DNA of 64,000 bases, taken from NCBI RefSeq assembly GCF_002240355.1, contig NZ_CP016353.1, positions 4,452,501 through 4,516,500 of the forward strand, in the 5' to 3' direction. The notes below the pieces were generated by a model, which searched no databases, was not told the origin of the DNA, and worked only from the letters and a program-made list of their open reading frames with translations. The stretch is from Prauserella marina. GTDB lineage: Bacteria; Actinomycetota; Actinomycetes; Mycobacteriales; Pseudonocardiaceae. Every line of letters begins with the position of its first letter. The stretch's first letter is position 1. This document shows, piece by piece, positions 17,376 through 26,677 of the stretch. A program made the translations under genes and the position numbers.

Positions 17376-20300
17376 ATGACGACGACACTGTTCCGCAGGC
17401 CGAACCGGGAGAAACCGCCGGAGATGCCGAGCGGTGAGCTCTCGTTACAGGAGCCGCCCTCCCTGCCGGAAACCGTGGGAAGGGACTTCCTTTCCGCGAT
17501 GATGATGCTGCCCATGATGATGGGCGGCGGCGTGTTCATGCTGATCTTCATCGCGCCGAGGAACCCGGCACTGGGTATGACCATGTTCGGCGTCATGATG
17601 CTGATGGCGTTGCTGATGTTCGTCGTCCAGATGGCGAGGGGCGGTACGGAGCGCAGAGGCAAGATGCGCGGTGAGCGGCGCGACTACCTGCGCTACCTCG
17701 GCCAGGTCAGGACCCAGGTGAAGACGGCGGCGACCAAGCAGCGGGAATCCCTTTCGTGGCGGCATCCCGATCCCGGCGGGCTGTGGTCGGTCGCGATGAG
17801 CGGGCGGCTGTGGGAGCGCCGCGCGGCGCACGGCGACTTCGCCGAGGTCCGCATCGGCACCGGCGCACAGCGGCTCGCGATCCGGATGACTCCGCTGGCC
17901 ACCAAGCCGATCGCCGACCTCGAACCACTGTCGGCGCGGGCGCTGCGCCGGTTCATCAACGCCCACGGCACGGTTCCCGACTTGCCGACGTCGTTGTTCC
18001 TGCGCGGGTTCGCGAAGGTCCGGTTCTTCGGCGACGAGGAGGCTATTCGCGGCCTGAGCAGAGCAATGCTCTCCCAGCTCGTGACCTTTCACGCGCCGGA
18101 GGACCTGCGGATCGCGGTGTGCGCCGCACCGGAGCGGGTCGAGCGCTGGGACTGGGTGAAGTGGCTGCCGCACGCCCAGCACCCGGTCGAGCAGGACGGC
18201 GCGGGCCAGGCCAGGCTGCTCGCCGACGGGGTGGACGCGCTCACCGAATTGCTCGACGCCGAACTCGGCGAGCGGGGCCGGTTCGAGGCCGCCGCTTCAC
18301 CCAGTTCCGACGAGCCCTACGTCGTGATCGTCCTCGACGGTGTCGAGGTGCCCGCCGAGTCACGGCTCGCGGGTACCGGGTACCGGAACTCGGTGGTGCT
18401 CGACGTTTCCGGGGCGCTCGGAAACGCGGCGGGCCGGACCACCCTGCGGCTGGACGTCGCCGAGGACCAGGTCGACATGGTGCGCACCGACCGCACCGGA
18501 AGGGAAATGCGCACCGCGCTGTGCACCCCCGACCTGCTGAGCCCGCCGAGGGCGGCGACGCTCGCGCGGACCATCTCGCCCTACCGGCTCGGCGGCACCA
18601 CCGACGTCGCGGAACCGATGGTCGCGAACTTCGAACTGCCGCAACTGCTTGGCGTCAACGACCTCGACAACTGGGATCCCGCCGCGTACTCGCGCAACGG
18701 GCTGACCCGCGACCGGTTCCGCATTCCGCTCGGCATCACGGAAAACGGGGCGCCGATCGAACTGGACATCAAGGAGTCGGCGCAGGGCGGCATGGGCCCG
18801 CACGGCCTGCTGATCGGCGCGACCGGCTCCGGCAAGTCCGAACTGCTGCGCACACTGGTGCTCGGCATGGCGATGACGCATTCCTCGGAGATCCTGAACT
18901 TCGTACTCGTGGACTTCAAGGGTGGCGCCACGTTCCTCGGTCTCGACCAGCTTCCTCACGTGTCAGCGGTGATCACGAACCTCGCCGACGAAGCGACGCT
19001 GGTGACGAGGATGCAGGACGCGCTGCACGGGGAACTGGTGCGCCGCCAGGAGTTCCTGCGCGCGGCCGGAAACTACAGTTCGCTGCTGGATTACGAGAAG
19101 GCCCGGCTTTCCGGGGTTCCGCTCGAACCGCTGCCGACCTTGTTCGTGATCGTCGACGAGTTTTCCGAACTGCTCGCGTCCAATCCGGACTTCGGCGAGC
19201 TGTTCGTGATGATCGGCAGGCTGGGCCGTTCGCTCGGCGTCCACCTGCTGCTCGCCAGTCAGCGCATCGACGACGGCCGCATGCACAAGCTGGAAAGCCA
19301 TCTCTCATACCGGATCGGGCTGCGGACGTTCTCCGCGATGGAGAGCAGGTCGGTGATCGGGGTTCCGGATGCCTACCAGCTGCCGAGCGCGCCTGGTAAC
19401 GGCTACCTGCGTAGTGACGTGGCGACCCTGAGCCGGTTCAAGGCAGCGTACGTGTCGGGTCCGCACCGCAGGCGCACGCGCGAACAGCGGCAGGAGGAGG
19501 TGCGTCGGCAGGTCGTACCTTTCGGAGCCGTCAAGCTTCCCGCGCAGGCGCCGGACCCAGCCCCTGCCCCAGCGGAGCCTGCCGAAAGCGCCGAGAACAC
19601 CGATACCGGTGAGTCGGTGTTGTCGGTCGCGGTGGACAAGATGATGGAGTTCGGCCCGCCGGCGCACCAGGTGTGGCTGCCGCCGCTGGCCGCGCCACCG
19701 ACGCTGGATCAGTTGCTGCCGCCGCTGGTGCCCGGCCCCGGGCGCGGGCTGTCGGCGGCGGGCTGGCCGGGCAGTGGCCGGATGGTGGTCCCGGTCGGCG
19801 TCGTCGACAAGCCGTTCGAGCAGAGCCGCGATCTGCACGTCGTCGATCTCTCCGGAGCGGGAGGGCACGTCGGCGTCGCGGGTGGGCCGCAGTCCGGCAA
19901 GAGCAACCTGCTGCGCACGCTGATCGCCGCCATCGCGCTCACCCACACCCCGGCCGAGGCTCAGTTCTACTGCCTCGACTTCGGCGGCGGTACACTGTCT
20001 GCTTTGGACGGTCTGCCGCACATCGGCGGGATCGCGGGCAGGTTGCAGGCCGAACGCGTCGCCCGCACGATCGCCGAGGTGCAGACGCTGCTCGCGGAAA
20101 GGGAAAAGCGGTTCGCCGAGTACGAGATCGAGAGCATGGCCGCCTACCGGGAACGGCGCGCCAAGGGCGAGTTCGCCGACGACCCGCACGGCGACGTGTT
20201 CCTCGTCGTCGACGGCTGGGGCGCGCTGCGCTCGGAATTCGAGCAGCACGACATGGCGTTGCGGGCGCTGGCCGGTCGCGGTCTCGCCTACGGCGTGCAC

Positions 20301-21338
20301 CTGGTGCTCACCACCAACCGGTGGTCCGATGTGCACAGTGCGCTGCGCGATCAGCTCGGCACGCGGCTGGAACTGCGGCTCGGCGACTCGATCGACTCGG
20401 TGATCAACATGCGCAAGGCCGCTCAGGTGCCCCAGATCCCGGGCAGGGGCATGACGCCGGACCAGATGCACTTCCTCGCCGCGGTTCCCCGCATCGACGG
20501 ACTGGACAACACCGAAGGGCTCGCCGACGCGACGCGCGAACTCGGCGCGGCCGTCGCGGAGAGCTGGTCAGGGCGCCGCGCGCCCTCGGTGCGGATGCTG
20601 CCCACCGTGCTGCCCGCCGAAGACCTGCCTGCGGCGTTGCCAGGCCCCAAGGTCGCGCTCGGCGCGGGCGAACTGGACCTCAAACCGGTGTGGCACGACT
20701 TCTCCGACCGGCCGCACCTGACGATCGTCGGCGACAGCGCAAGCGGCAAGACCGCGGCACTGCGCCTGATCGCGCGCGCCATCACCTCGGTCTACACCCC
20801 GGAGCAGGCGCAGATCCTGATCGTCGACCCGCGACGCACACTGCTGGAGTCCGTGCCGGAGCCCTACCGGCGCGGGGTCGCGGTGTCGGCACCCGCGGCG
20901 GAGACGATGGTCCGCGAGGTCACCGAACTGCTGCGCGAGCGCGTGCCCGGCACCGACATCAGCCCGGCGCGGCTACGGCGAAGGGACTGGTGGACAGGCC
21001 CCGAGATCTTCGTCCTCGTCGACGACTACGACCTGCTGCTCGGAGCGACGGGCGGACCGTTCACGCCGATGGTGGAACTCGTGCCACAGGCGGCCGACAT
21101 CGGCCTGCACATGGTGATGGCCCGCGCGGCGGCCGGTTCGAGCCGCTCGGCGATGGAGCCGGTGACGAGGCGGTTGCAGGAATCCAACACGCCTGAACTC
21201 GCCCTTTCCATGCCTGCCAACGAGTTGCCGCTGCTCAACGGCTCGCGCGGCAAGCAGTTGCCCCCCGGCAGGGCGCTGCTGGTGACGCGGAGGGACGGAA
21301 TCGGTTTGCAGATCGGCTGGACGGAGGCTCCGGAATGA
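17376..21338 (+). CDS. eccC: type VII secretion ATPase EccC (EccCa-EccCb fused)
   Basis: The product is 1320 aa from the ATG at 17376, which follows GAGGAG. Two N-terminal membrane helices (about 41-60 and 67-87) precede three FtsK/SpoIIIE ATPase domains. Walker A lysines are K487 (GATGSGKSE), K842 (GGPQSGKSN) and K1125 (GDSASGKTA). The first domain has an intact Walker B with Asp-Glu (VIVDEFSELL). The second has VVDGWGAL and the third LVDDYDLLL, so their acidic catalytic pairs are altered, as is common for the regulatory second and third domains. EccC powers and selects export of WXG100 substrates. The stop overlaps the mycosin start by 4 bp. Confidence 0.96.
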   Translation: MTTTLFRRPNREKPPEMPSGELSLQEPPSLPETVGRDFLSAMMMLPMMMGGGVFMLIFIAPRNPALGMTMFGVMMLMALLMFVVQMARGGTERRGKMRGERRDYLRYLGQVRTQVKTAATKQRESLSWRHPDPGGLWSVAMSGRLWERRAAHGDFAEVRIGTGAQRLAIRMTPLATKPIADLEPLSARALRRFINAHGTVPDLPTSLFLRGFAKVRFFGDEEAIRGLSRAMLSQLVTFHAPEDLRIAVCAAPERVERWDWVKWLPHAQHPVEQDGAGQARLLADGVDALTELLDAELGERGRFEAAASPSSDEPYVVIVLDGVEVPAESRLAGTGYRNSVVLDVSGALGNAAGRTTLRLDVAEDQVDMVRTDRTGREMRTALCTPDLLSPPRAATLARTISPYRLGGTTDVAEPMVANFELPQLLGVNDLDNWDPAAYSRNGLTRDRFRIPLGITENGAPIELDIKESAQGGMGPHGLLIGATGSGKSELLRTLVLGMAMTHSSEILNFVLVDFKGGATFLGLDQLPHVSAVITNLADEATLVTRMQDALHGELVRRQEFLRAAGNYSSLLDYEKARLSGVPLEPLPTLFVIVDEFSELLASNPDFGELFVMIGRLGRSLGVHLLLASQRIDDGRMHKLESHLSYRIGLRTFSAMESRSVIGVPDAYQLPSAPGNGYLRSDVATLSRFKAAYVSGPHRRRTREQRQEEVRRQVVPFGAVKLPAQAPDPAPAPAEPAESAENTDTGESVLSVAVDKMMEFGPPAHQVWLPPLAAPPTLDQLLPPLVPGPGRGLSAAGWPGSGRMVVPVGVVDKPFEQSRDLHVVDLSGAGGHVGVAGGPQSGKSNLLRTLIAAIALTHTPAEAQFYCLDFGGGTLSALDGLPHIGGIAGRLQAERVARTIAEVQTLLAEREKRFAEYEIESMAAYRERRAKGEFADDPHGDVFLVVDGWGALRSEFEQHDMALRALAGRGLAYGVHLVLTTNRWSDVHSALRDQLGTRLELRLGDSIDSVINMRKAAQVPQIPGRGMTPDQMHFLAAVPRIDGLDNTEGLADATRELGAAVAESWSGRRAPSVRMLPTVLPAEDLPAALPGPKVALGAGELDLKPVWHDFSDRPHLTIVGDSASGKTAALRLIARAITSVYTPEQAQILIVDPRRTLLESVPEPYRRGVAVSAPAAETMVREVTELLRERVPGTDISPARLRRRDWWTGPEIFVLVDDYDLLLGATGGPFTPMVELVPQAADIGLHMVMARAAAGSSRSAMEPVTRRLQESNTPELALSMPANELPLLNGSRGKQLPPGRALLVTRRDGIGLQIGWTEAPE

Positions 21339-22480
21339 GGAAAACGCTCGCGGTGCTTGTCACGGCGTGCGGACTGGTGCTCACGGCACCGGCAGCGCTG
21401 CCGAGGGCCGCCGCTCAGCCGGCGGGGCAATGCACGCCGCCTTCGACGACCGCGATCACCGAGACGTCGTGGGCACAGCAGCGGATGAGCGCGGACAGGG
21501 CGTGGCCGCTGACGAAGGGCGACGTGATCGTCGGCGTCGTCGACACCGGGGTCAGCGCGGAGGCCCCCGTGCTGGACGGCGCGGTGCTGCCAGGCACGGA
21601 TCTGTCCGGTGGCACCGGTGACGGCGACTGTTTCGGCAGGGGCACGTTCATCGCGTCGCTGATCGCGGCTCGCCCCAGCTCCGACCCCGACGTGCCGTTC
21701 GCCGGTGTCGCCCCGGAGGCCCGCGTCTTCCCGGTCCGCGTCAGCGACGACCCGCCCAAGATCCAGGACCACGCCGGTCTCGCCGTCGACATCGGCGAAG
21801 GCATCAAAGCCGCCGTCGACGGCGGAGCCAGGGTCGTCGCGGTGGGTCTCGTTGCGACGCTGGACATGCCGGAACTGCGGGCGGCGGTGGCCTACGCCCA
21901 GCAACGGGACGTGGTCGTCGTCGGTGCCGCAGCGGTGCCGAAAAAGGGCCAGCTCGCGTTCCCGGCACGGATTCCCGGCGTCGTCGCCGTCGCCCCCCTC
22001 GGTCAGGAGGGCCCGGTGAGCCAGCCGACCTATGGCGCCGACCCGACACTGGCGGCACCGGCGGAGGACCTGATCGGTGTCGCGCCACAGGGCGAAGGAC
22101 ACCGGGTGGCCTCGGGCGACGAACTGGCGGTCGGCTACGTCGCGGGGGCCGCCGCGCTGGTACGGTCCTACTACCCCGCGCTGTCGGCGGCCGAGGTCGT
22201 CGACCGGTTGCGCGAAGGCGCCGACCAGCCCTCGACCGCGCTTCCCAACGAACTCATCGGCTACGGCGTGGTGAATCCGTTCTCCTCGGTGACCACCATC
22301 CCGAACACCGAGGCACCCGGTACCGCGCCGCCGGAGAACCTGTCGGTACCCAAACCGGTGACCCCCGACCCCGGGCCGGCCAACCGCGCGCTGTGGCTGG
22401 CGGGCGGCATCACGGCGGCGGCGCTGCTGCTGGCGGGCCCCACGATCGCGGCAGCCGCCCGGCGGCGGCGCGCCGAGTGA
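21335..22480 (+). CDS. mycP: mycosin-like subtilisin-fold protein lacking catalytic residues
   Basis: The product is 381 aa with a signal peptide (about 1-28), a subtilase domain, a Pro-rich linker and a C-terminal membrane helix (about 349-373), which is the mycosin layout. The catalytic Asp is present (D70 in GVVDTG). The His motif reads DCFGRGTF, with Arg102 in place of His. The Ser motif reads SGDELAVGYVAG where mycosins have GTSFA, so Glu263 replaces Ser. The oxyanion Asn position is Val201 (GAAAV). The enzyme should be proteolytically dead. Mycosins are known to stabilise the ESX membrane complex independently of proteolysis, so a structural role fits. It overlaps eccC by ATGA. Confidence 0.92.
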   Translation: MRKTLAVLVTACGLVLTAPAALPRAAAQPAGQCTPPSTTAITETSWAQQRMSADRAWPLTKGDVIVGVVDTGVSAEAPVLDGAVLPGTDLSGGTGDGDCFGRGTFIASLIAARPSSDPDVPFAGVAPEARVFPVRVSDDPPKIQDHAGLAVDIGEGIKAAVDGGARVVAVGLVATLDMPELRAAVAYAQQRDVVVVGAAAVPKKGQLAFPARIPGVVAVAPLGQEGPVSQPTYGADPTLAAPAEDLIGVAPQGEGHRVASGDELAVGYVAGAAALVRSYYPALSAAEVVDRLREGADQPSTALPNELIGYGVVNPFSSVTTIPNTEAPGTAPPENLSVPKPVTPDPGPANRALWLAGGITAAALLLAGPTIAAAARRRRAE

Positions 22481-22490
22481 GCCAGGCCGC

Positions 22491-23123
22491 GTGATGCCGG
22501 ACTCCGGACCACTCCAGAGCGGGATGTCCTCCTCCAGGCGGAAAAGGACCTCCGCGCTTGCCCGATCGCCGGAGAACGGCAACCCTGGCGCGATGCACCG
22601 CCTCGCCAGCCTGTTGCGCAGCAGCCCGCTGCGGCCACCCGGCCGCGCCGCCGCGGATCTGCGATACGGGCTCGAACGAACCCTGCACGACGGTGCCGTC
22701 ACCGAGATCTCGGCACTGACGCTCGAACTCGGCGTAATCTCGGCGGCGACGACGGACGAGGACGTACGGAAACGGCTGGCCGACGCGCAGCATCACGTCA
22801 CGAGCATCCTCGAAGCGCTCCGCGAGGTCGGATCGGTGATCTATCCACCGGTGCTGGCCACCACCGGGCTCGGTCCCGGCCTGCATGCCGTCGCGGAGGG
22901 CAGAGGACTGCGGCTGCGGCTCGACCTGCCCGGCACCGAACTCGGCGCCGAGGCGCGCTCCCGCACCGGTCTGCTGATTGCCGATCACCTCCAGACGCTG
23001 CGGCCCGGTAGCGTGGTGCGCGTGCGTGTGCGGGGGCGACGGCTCGTCAGGGTGAGGATCACCGACCGGCAACCGGGCGGCGGGCTGCCGCGCGAGCGCA
23101 GGGCGGTGCTGCGATGCGGGTAG
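22491..23123 (+). CDS. truncated/degenerate NarL-type histidine-kinase-like protein
   Basis: The product is up to 210 aa. Residues 58-110 match the HisKA_3 dimerisation helix pair, with the phosphoacceptor H66 in TLHDGAVTEIS. The following region is only about 90 residues and lacks recognisable N, G1 and G2 boxes; the remnant ITDRQPGGGLP may be a decayed G1 box. No membrane segment is seen. It probably cannot bind ATP and may need another kinase to phosphorylate its His. The start is uncertain: GTG 22491, ATG 22494, or ATG 22593 (MHRLASLL). The gene overlaps the response regulator by 10 bp and starts 10 bp after the mycosin gene, so it may be read through from the ESX plus-strand operon. Confidence 0.75.
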   Translation: MMPDSGPLQSGMSSSRRKRTSALARSPENGNPGAMHRLASLLRSSPLRPPGRAAADLRYGLERTLHDGAVTEISALTLELGVISAATTDEDVRKRLADAQHHVTSILEALREVGSVIYPPVLATTGLGPGLHAVAEGRGLRLRLDLPGTELGAEARSRTGLLIADHLQTLRPGSVVRVRVRGRRLVRVRITDRQPGGGLPRERRAVLRCG

Positions 23124-23788
23124 CGATCGCCGAGGACGGCACGCTGTTCAGGGAAGGGCTCGTGCTGCTGCTTGAGGCTGCGGGACATGAGGTCGCGGGC
23201 TGCTTCGGCGAAGGGGACGCGCTGGTCGCGGCCGTCGCCACCGATCCTGTCGACGTCGCGATACTGGACATCCGCATGCCACCCGGTCCCGACGGCGGGC
23301 TCAGCACCGCCGAGCGGGTGCGCGCACTGCGCCCCGGGACCGGAATCCTGTTGCTCTCGCACTACGCCGAGACCCACTACCTCACGCGGATGCTGGAGAT
23401 CGGCGCCGAGCGGATCGGCTACCGGCTCAAGGAACGCATCGCGGGAGTGAAGGTTCTCGGCGACACGCTCGACCGGATCGCGGCGGGTGAGATCGTCATC
23501 GAGCCGGTGCTCGCCCAGCGGCTCGTGCGCGGCGGCGCGAACGGGGACGACGGTCCGCTCGCCTCGCTGAGCGAGCGGGAGACCGACGTGCTGCGGCTGA
23601 TGGCCGAGGGCCGCGCCAACAACGCCATCGCGGGCGAGCTGTTCATTTCGGGCAAGGCCGTCGAGAAGCACATCGCCGCGATCTTCACCAAGCTGGGCCT
23701 TCCCGGCGACGCGACGGTGCACCACCGTCGTGTGCTCGCCGTGCTGGCCTATTTGCAGGCAAGGCGAATCGACGGATCGGGCGGCTGA
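23114..23788 (+). CDS. NarL/LuxR-family response regulator
   Basis: The product is 224 aa. The receiver domain (1-115) has the acidic pocket E7-D8, phosphoacceptor D52 (AILDIRMPP) and a Lys in YRLKERI. A LuxR-type helix-turn-helix follows from about 150 to 215 (LSERETDVLRLMAEGRANNAIAGELFISGKAVEKHIAAIF). It is a DNA-binding transcription factor, presumably phosphorylated by a NarL-type kinase. Its own operon neighbours are kinase-like but degenerate, while an intact kinase of the right class lies convergently at 25678-26628 and is a plausible partner. The target genes are unknown. Confidence 0.92.
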   Translation: MRVAIAEDGTLFREGLVLLLEAAGHEVAGCFGEGDALVAAVATDPVDVAILDIRMPPGPDGGLSTAERVRALRPGTGILLLSHYAETHYLTRMLEIGAERIGYRLKERIAGVKVLGDTLDRIAAGEIVIEPVLAQRLVRGGANGDDGPLASLSERETDVLRLMAEGRANNAIAGELFISGKAVEKHIAAIFTKLGLPGDATVHHRRVLAVLAYLQARRIDGSGG

Positions 23789-23790
23789 GG

Positions 23791-25575
23791 ATGCGGGCCA
23801 TCCGCAGGCTCACCGCGAAGGGCAAACCACCACACGAGATCGCGGCCGAGGTGCCTCCCGCGCGGCTGGTGGCGGCGCTCGTGCGCAACCTCGCCGACAG
23901 CGTCGGCGGCGACGTCGCCTACGCGAAGCCCGGCGGGCGGTCCCCCGTCGTCGTCGAATCGTGGCCGCCCGGCGTCACCGGGATCGCAGGCGCGGCAGGT
24001 GTCGCTCCGGTGCGCGGCGGTGGATCGCTGTACGTCATGGCTCCCGGCCGCTGGGACGAGGCGGCCAGGAGCAGGCACCACGAAACCGCTGCCTGGCTTG
24101 GCATGGCGCTGCGGCTGGTCCGGCTCGGCGCCGAGCACGAGGCAGCGGAACTACGGGCCCGCAGGCTGAGCGGCGAGCGGGCCACCGCCGTCGCGAGGCT
24201 CGACGTGGTCAGGGACCTGGAGCGGCAGCGGCTGGCGGGCGCGGTGACCACGACGACGCTGCGGGACCTCGGCGAGGTGCGGCGGGGACTGCGCGCCGCC
24301 ATCAAGAACGGCGGGGACGGTGACGGTAATGACGGTCTTGCCGAGGCGAGGGACGCCCTCGACGAGCTGATCGACTCCTTCCGCGTGGTCGTGCGGGGTG
24401 TCTTTCCCGCGATGCTGCCCGATTCGGGCCCCAGAGCGGCGCTGGAGGAACTTGCCGCGACCCTGTCGCGCCCGGTGTCGTTCACCGGCGAGCTGGGACT
24501 GCGGGCCGGATGGCAGCTCGAATCCGGCTTCTACCACGCGGTCGCGGCCGCGCTGAACCTGCTGGCCGGTGCGGAATCCGCGCGGCCGGTGACGGTGAGC
24601 TTCGCCCGCGACGACGCGCTGCGGGCCACGCTTTCCGCCGAAGGAACACCCGATCTCGCCGCGCTACGCCAGGACGTCGAGCGCGTCGCGGTGCTTGGCG
24701 GAGAGTTGCGGGCCTCGGTGAAGGACGGCGTCGCGCACATCGGCGTACGGCTGCCGGAACGCGTCGAACCGCTCGCGTCGACGCACACCGACCCCTCGGA
24801 GCTGGAACGCAGCTCGATCTACCGGCAGGTGCGCGAGCTGGTGCGGCAGGGCAGGGAAGCCACCAGCGGCACGCCGGAGCGCGCGGCGTGGGACGCCGTC
24901 GCCGAACGGCTGCCGATGGCACCCCGGCTCGCCGTGGTCGGCGACCTCCCCGACCCGGGGGAGCTTCCCGGCGTCGCCGTACTGGTCGTCGACGCGCCGG
25001 CGGACCGCGCGCTGGCCGAGGAATTCCTCGCCGACGAAGGGCCGAGAGGCGGTATCGACGCGGTGCTGTGCGCCGTCGCGCCGTCACCGGAATTCCGGAG
25101 GGCGCTGCGGAGCGCGCGAAACCGGGTGGTGCTGGCAGAAGCCGGCACGGTCCCGGTCGCGGTGGTGGCAGCCGCGCTCGCCGCTCGCGGCCCGGTGATC
25201 GCGGCGAAACGAGCGGTGGTGGGGATGTCCGCGCTGGTGCGAAGCCTGCCACCGGGCCACCGGCTGCGGTGGGCGGTGGACCGGGTTCGCGTCGACACCC
25301 ACGAGTTCGCCGAACTGGAGCTGTTGGACGCCATCGAGCACGGCGAACTGCTCAGGGCGGTGGCCGTCGCCGCGACCCGGCTGCTCGGCGCGCGGGGCAT
25401 CGACGCTCGCAGCAGGCTCGGTTTGCCCTCCGACGCCGCCGACGACGTGGTCGCCTCGGCGGCCCGTGCGGCGGTCAGCGGCTGGCGGGCGCACGCCGCG
25501 CACCCCGTGGTCGGTGGCAGGGAAAGGGCGGCCTGCGAACTCCTCGCCCGCACCGCCGAGGGCCTGATCACCTAG
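23791..25575 (+). CDS. pseudo-histidine-kinase fused to an unrecognised C-terminal domain
   Basis: The product is 594 aa. Residues 130-190 align with a HisKA_3 helix, but the His position reads RLAGAV, so the phosphoacceptor is missing. Residues 230-330 resemble an eroded HATPase domain (one Asn remains in AALNLL, no G boxes). Residues 340-594 are a distinct alpha/beta then helical region (RLAVVGDLPDPGELPGVAV and later helices) that loosely recalls GTPase-derived or helical scaffold domains but shows no P-loop. It starts 2 bp after the response-regulator stop, so it is part of that operon. A sensing or scaffolding role is a guess. Confidence 0.65.
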   Translation: MRAIRRLTAKGKPPHEIAAEVPPARLVAALVRNLADSVGGDVAYAKPGGRSPVVVESWPPGVTGIAGAAGVAPVRGGGSLYVMAPGRWDEAARSRHHETAAWLGMALRLVRLGAEHEAAELRARRLSGERATAVARLDVVRDLERQRLAGAVTTTTLRDLGEVRRGLRAAIKNGGDGDGNDGLAEARDALDELIDSFRVVVRGVFPAMLPDSGPRAALEELAATLSRPVSFTGELGLRAGWQLESGFYHAVAAALNLLAGAESARPVTVSFARDDALRATLSAEGTPDLAALRQDVERVAVLGGELRASVKDGVAHIGVRLPERVEPLASTHTDPSELERSSIYRQVRELVRQGREATSGTPERAAWDAVAERLPMAPRLAVVGDLPDPGELPGVAVLVVDAPADRALAEEFLADEGPRGGIDAVLCAVAPSPEFRRALRSARNRVVLAEAGTVPVAVVAAALAARGPVIAAKRAVVGMSALVRSLPPGHRLRWAVDRVRVDTHEFAELELLDAIEHGELLRAVAVAATRLLGARGIDARSRLGLPSDAADDVVASAARAAVSGWRAHAAHPVVGGRERAACELLARTAEGLIT

Positions 25576-25648
25576 GTTGTGTCCGTGCTGCGCGGGGCCA
25601 GCGGGTCCCCTCGCCACGTTGTCGGAAAGCCAAGTACCATGCCGGACG

Positions 25649-25664
25649 AGGACTTCCCAGTCCT
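25649..25664. repeat. inverted repeat between convergent genes
   Basis: AGGACT-tccc-AGTCCT is a perfect 6-bp palindrome with a 4-nt loop, in the 102-bp gap between two convergent stop codons. It may be a weak bidirectional terminator. It also resembles DosR-type boxes, and a similar sequence (GAGGACCTTCCAGTCC) occurs at 38245-38260, also between convergent genes. Confidence 0.35.
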
Positions 25665-25677
25665 ACAACCCAGCGGC

Positions 25678-26628
25678 TCAGACCGGCACGACGCCGTCGA
25701 CCGTCGTTCCCGCGCCGAGTGCCGAGCGGACCTGGACGCTCCCGCCGACCGAAGCCACTCGTGTGGTCAACCCGGGCAACCCCCCGCCGGTCACGTCGAA
25801 ACCGGGTCCGTCGTCGGCGACCGTGAATTCAAGGCCCTGGTAGCTGTCCGAAACGGCCACCATCACCCTGGCTCCCCGCGCGTGCTTGCGCGCGTTGTTC
25901 ACCGCCTCAAGCACCACGAAGTACACCGCCGACTCGACCGGCGCCGGATAGCGGCGGGCGAGACCGGAGACGTCGAGCGTGACCTTGTCGTACCGGGACA
26001 GCTGAGCGCGAAGCGCCGCAACCAGCCCTTCGGCCACCAGCGCGCCCGGCAGGATCCCTGCCGCCGTTTCCACCAGTACCCGCTCCGCGTTCTCCAGCTG
26101 TGCCAACAGGTCCGCGACGCGTTCGTGGCCTCCTCCGGCGCCGATCGCGTGCTCGGCGACGGCCAGCGACATGCGCAGCGCCACGAGGTGGTGCTGGGCG
26201 CCGTCGTGCAGATCGCGCTCAAGGCTCCTGCGCTGGTGTTCCATCTCGGCCGCCGCGCGCCAGCGGTCGTCGACCAGTTCCCTCGCCGAGGCGTCGCCGT
26301 CGCGGCGCAGCCGGTCGGCCGCCTCGGCCAGTTCGATCGCCGCGACAAGAGGCCCCAGTACCGCGGCGACAGCGGGGAACGGTCCGGCCGAATCGGGTGT
26401 GAAGGAGAGCAGACCGCGTACCTCGCCGTCGTAGCTGACCTCGTGTTCCAGCCACGAGCCCTCCCGCTCACCCCAGTGGAAGCGGCGGTGCCCGATCACG
26501 AGCGCACAACCTGCCGCGCCCGAGGTCTCGCCGACGACACGGACGAGCTCACGCGGATCCGGGTCCGGTCCCTCCCGCATGAGGAGGCCGGTGATCGCGT
26601 CGGCTACGCGCCGTTCCCAGGTGCGCAC
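25678..26628 (-). CDS. soluble NarL-type sensor histidine kinase
   Basis: The product is 316 aa. An N-terminal GAF-like sensory section (about 20-100) leads to a HisKA_3 domain with H141 in LERDLHDGAQHH, then an intact HATPase domain with EAVNNARKHA and VADDGPGF near 230-280. There is no membrane helix, so it is cytoplasmic. The gene is convergent with the pseudo-kinase gene and separated from gvpK by 49 bp, transcribed in the same direction as the gas-vesicle genes. It could therefore receive read-through from the gvp operon. It is the only kinase in this patch with all catalytic boxes and may phosphorylate the regulator at 23114. Confidence 0.9.
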   Translation of the reverse strand: MRTWERRVADAITGLLMREGPDPDPRELVRVVGETSGAAGCALVIGHRRFHWGEREGSWLEHEVSYDGEVRGLLSFTPDSAGPFPAVAAVLGPLVAAIELAEAADRLRRDGDASARELVDDRWRAAAEMEHQRRSLERDLHDGAQHHLVALRMSLAVAEHAIGAGGGHERVADLLAQLENAERVLVETAAGILPGALVAEGLVAALRAQLSRYDKVTLDVSGLARRYPAPVESAVYFVVLEAVNNARKHARGARVMVAVSDSYQGLEFTVADDGPGFDVTGGGLPGLTTRVASVGGSVQVRSALGAGTTVDGVVPV

Positions 26629-26677
26629 GCCGCGACGTTACCCGGGGCTCGTCTCCTCGCGAACCGGGGCGGCGTGA

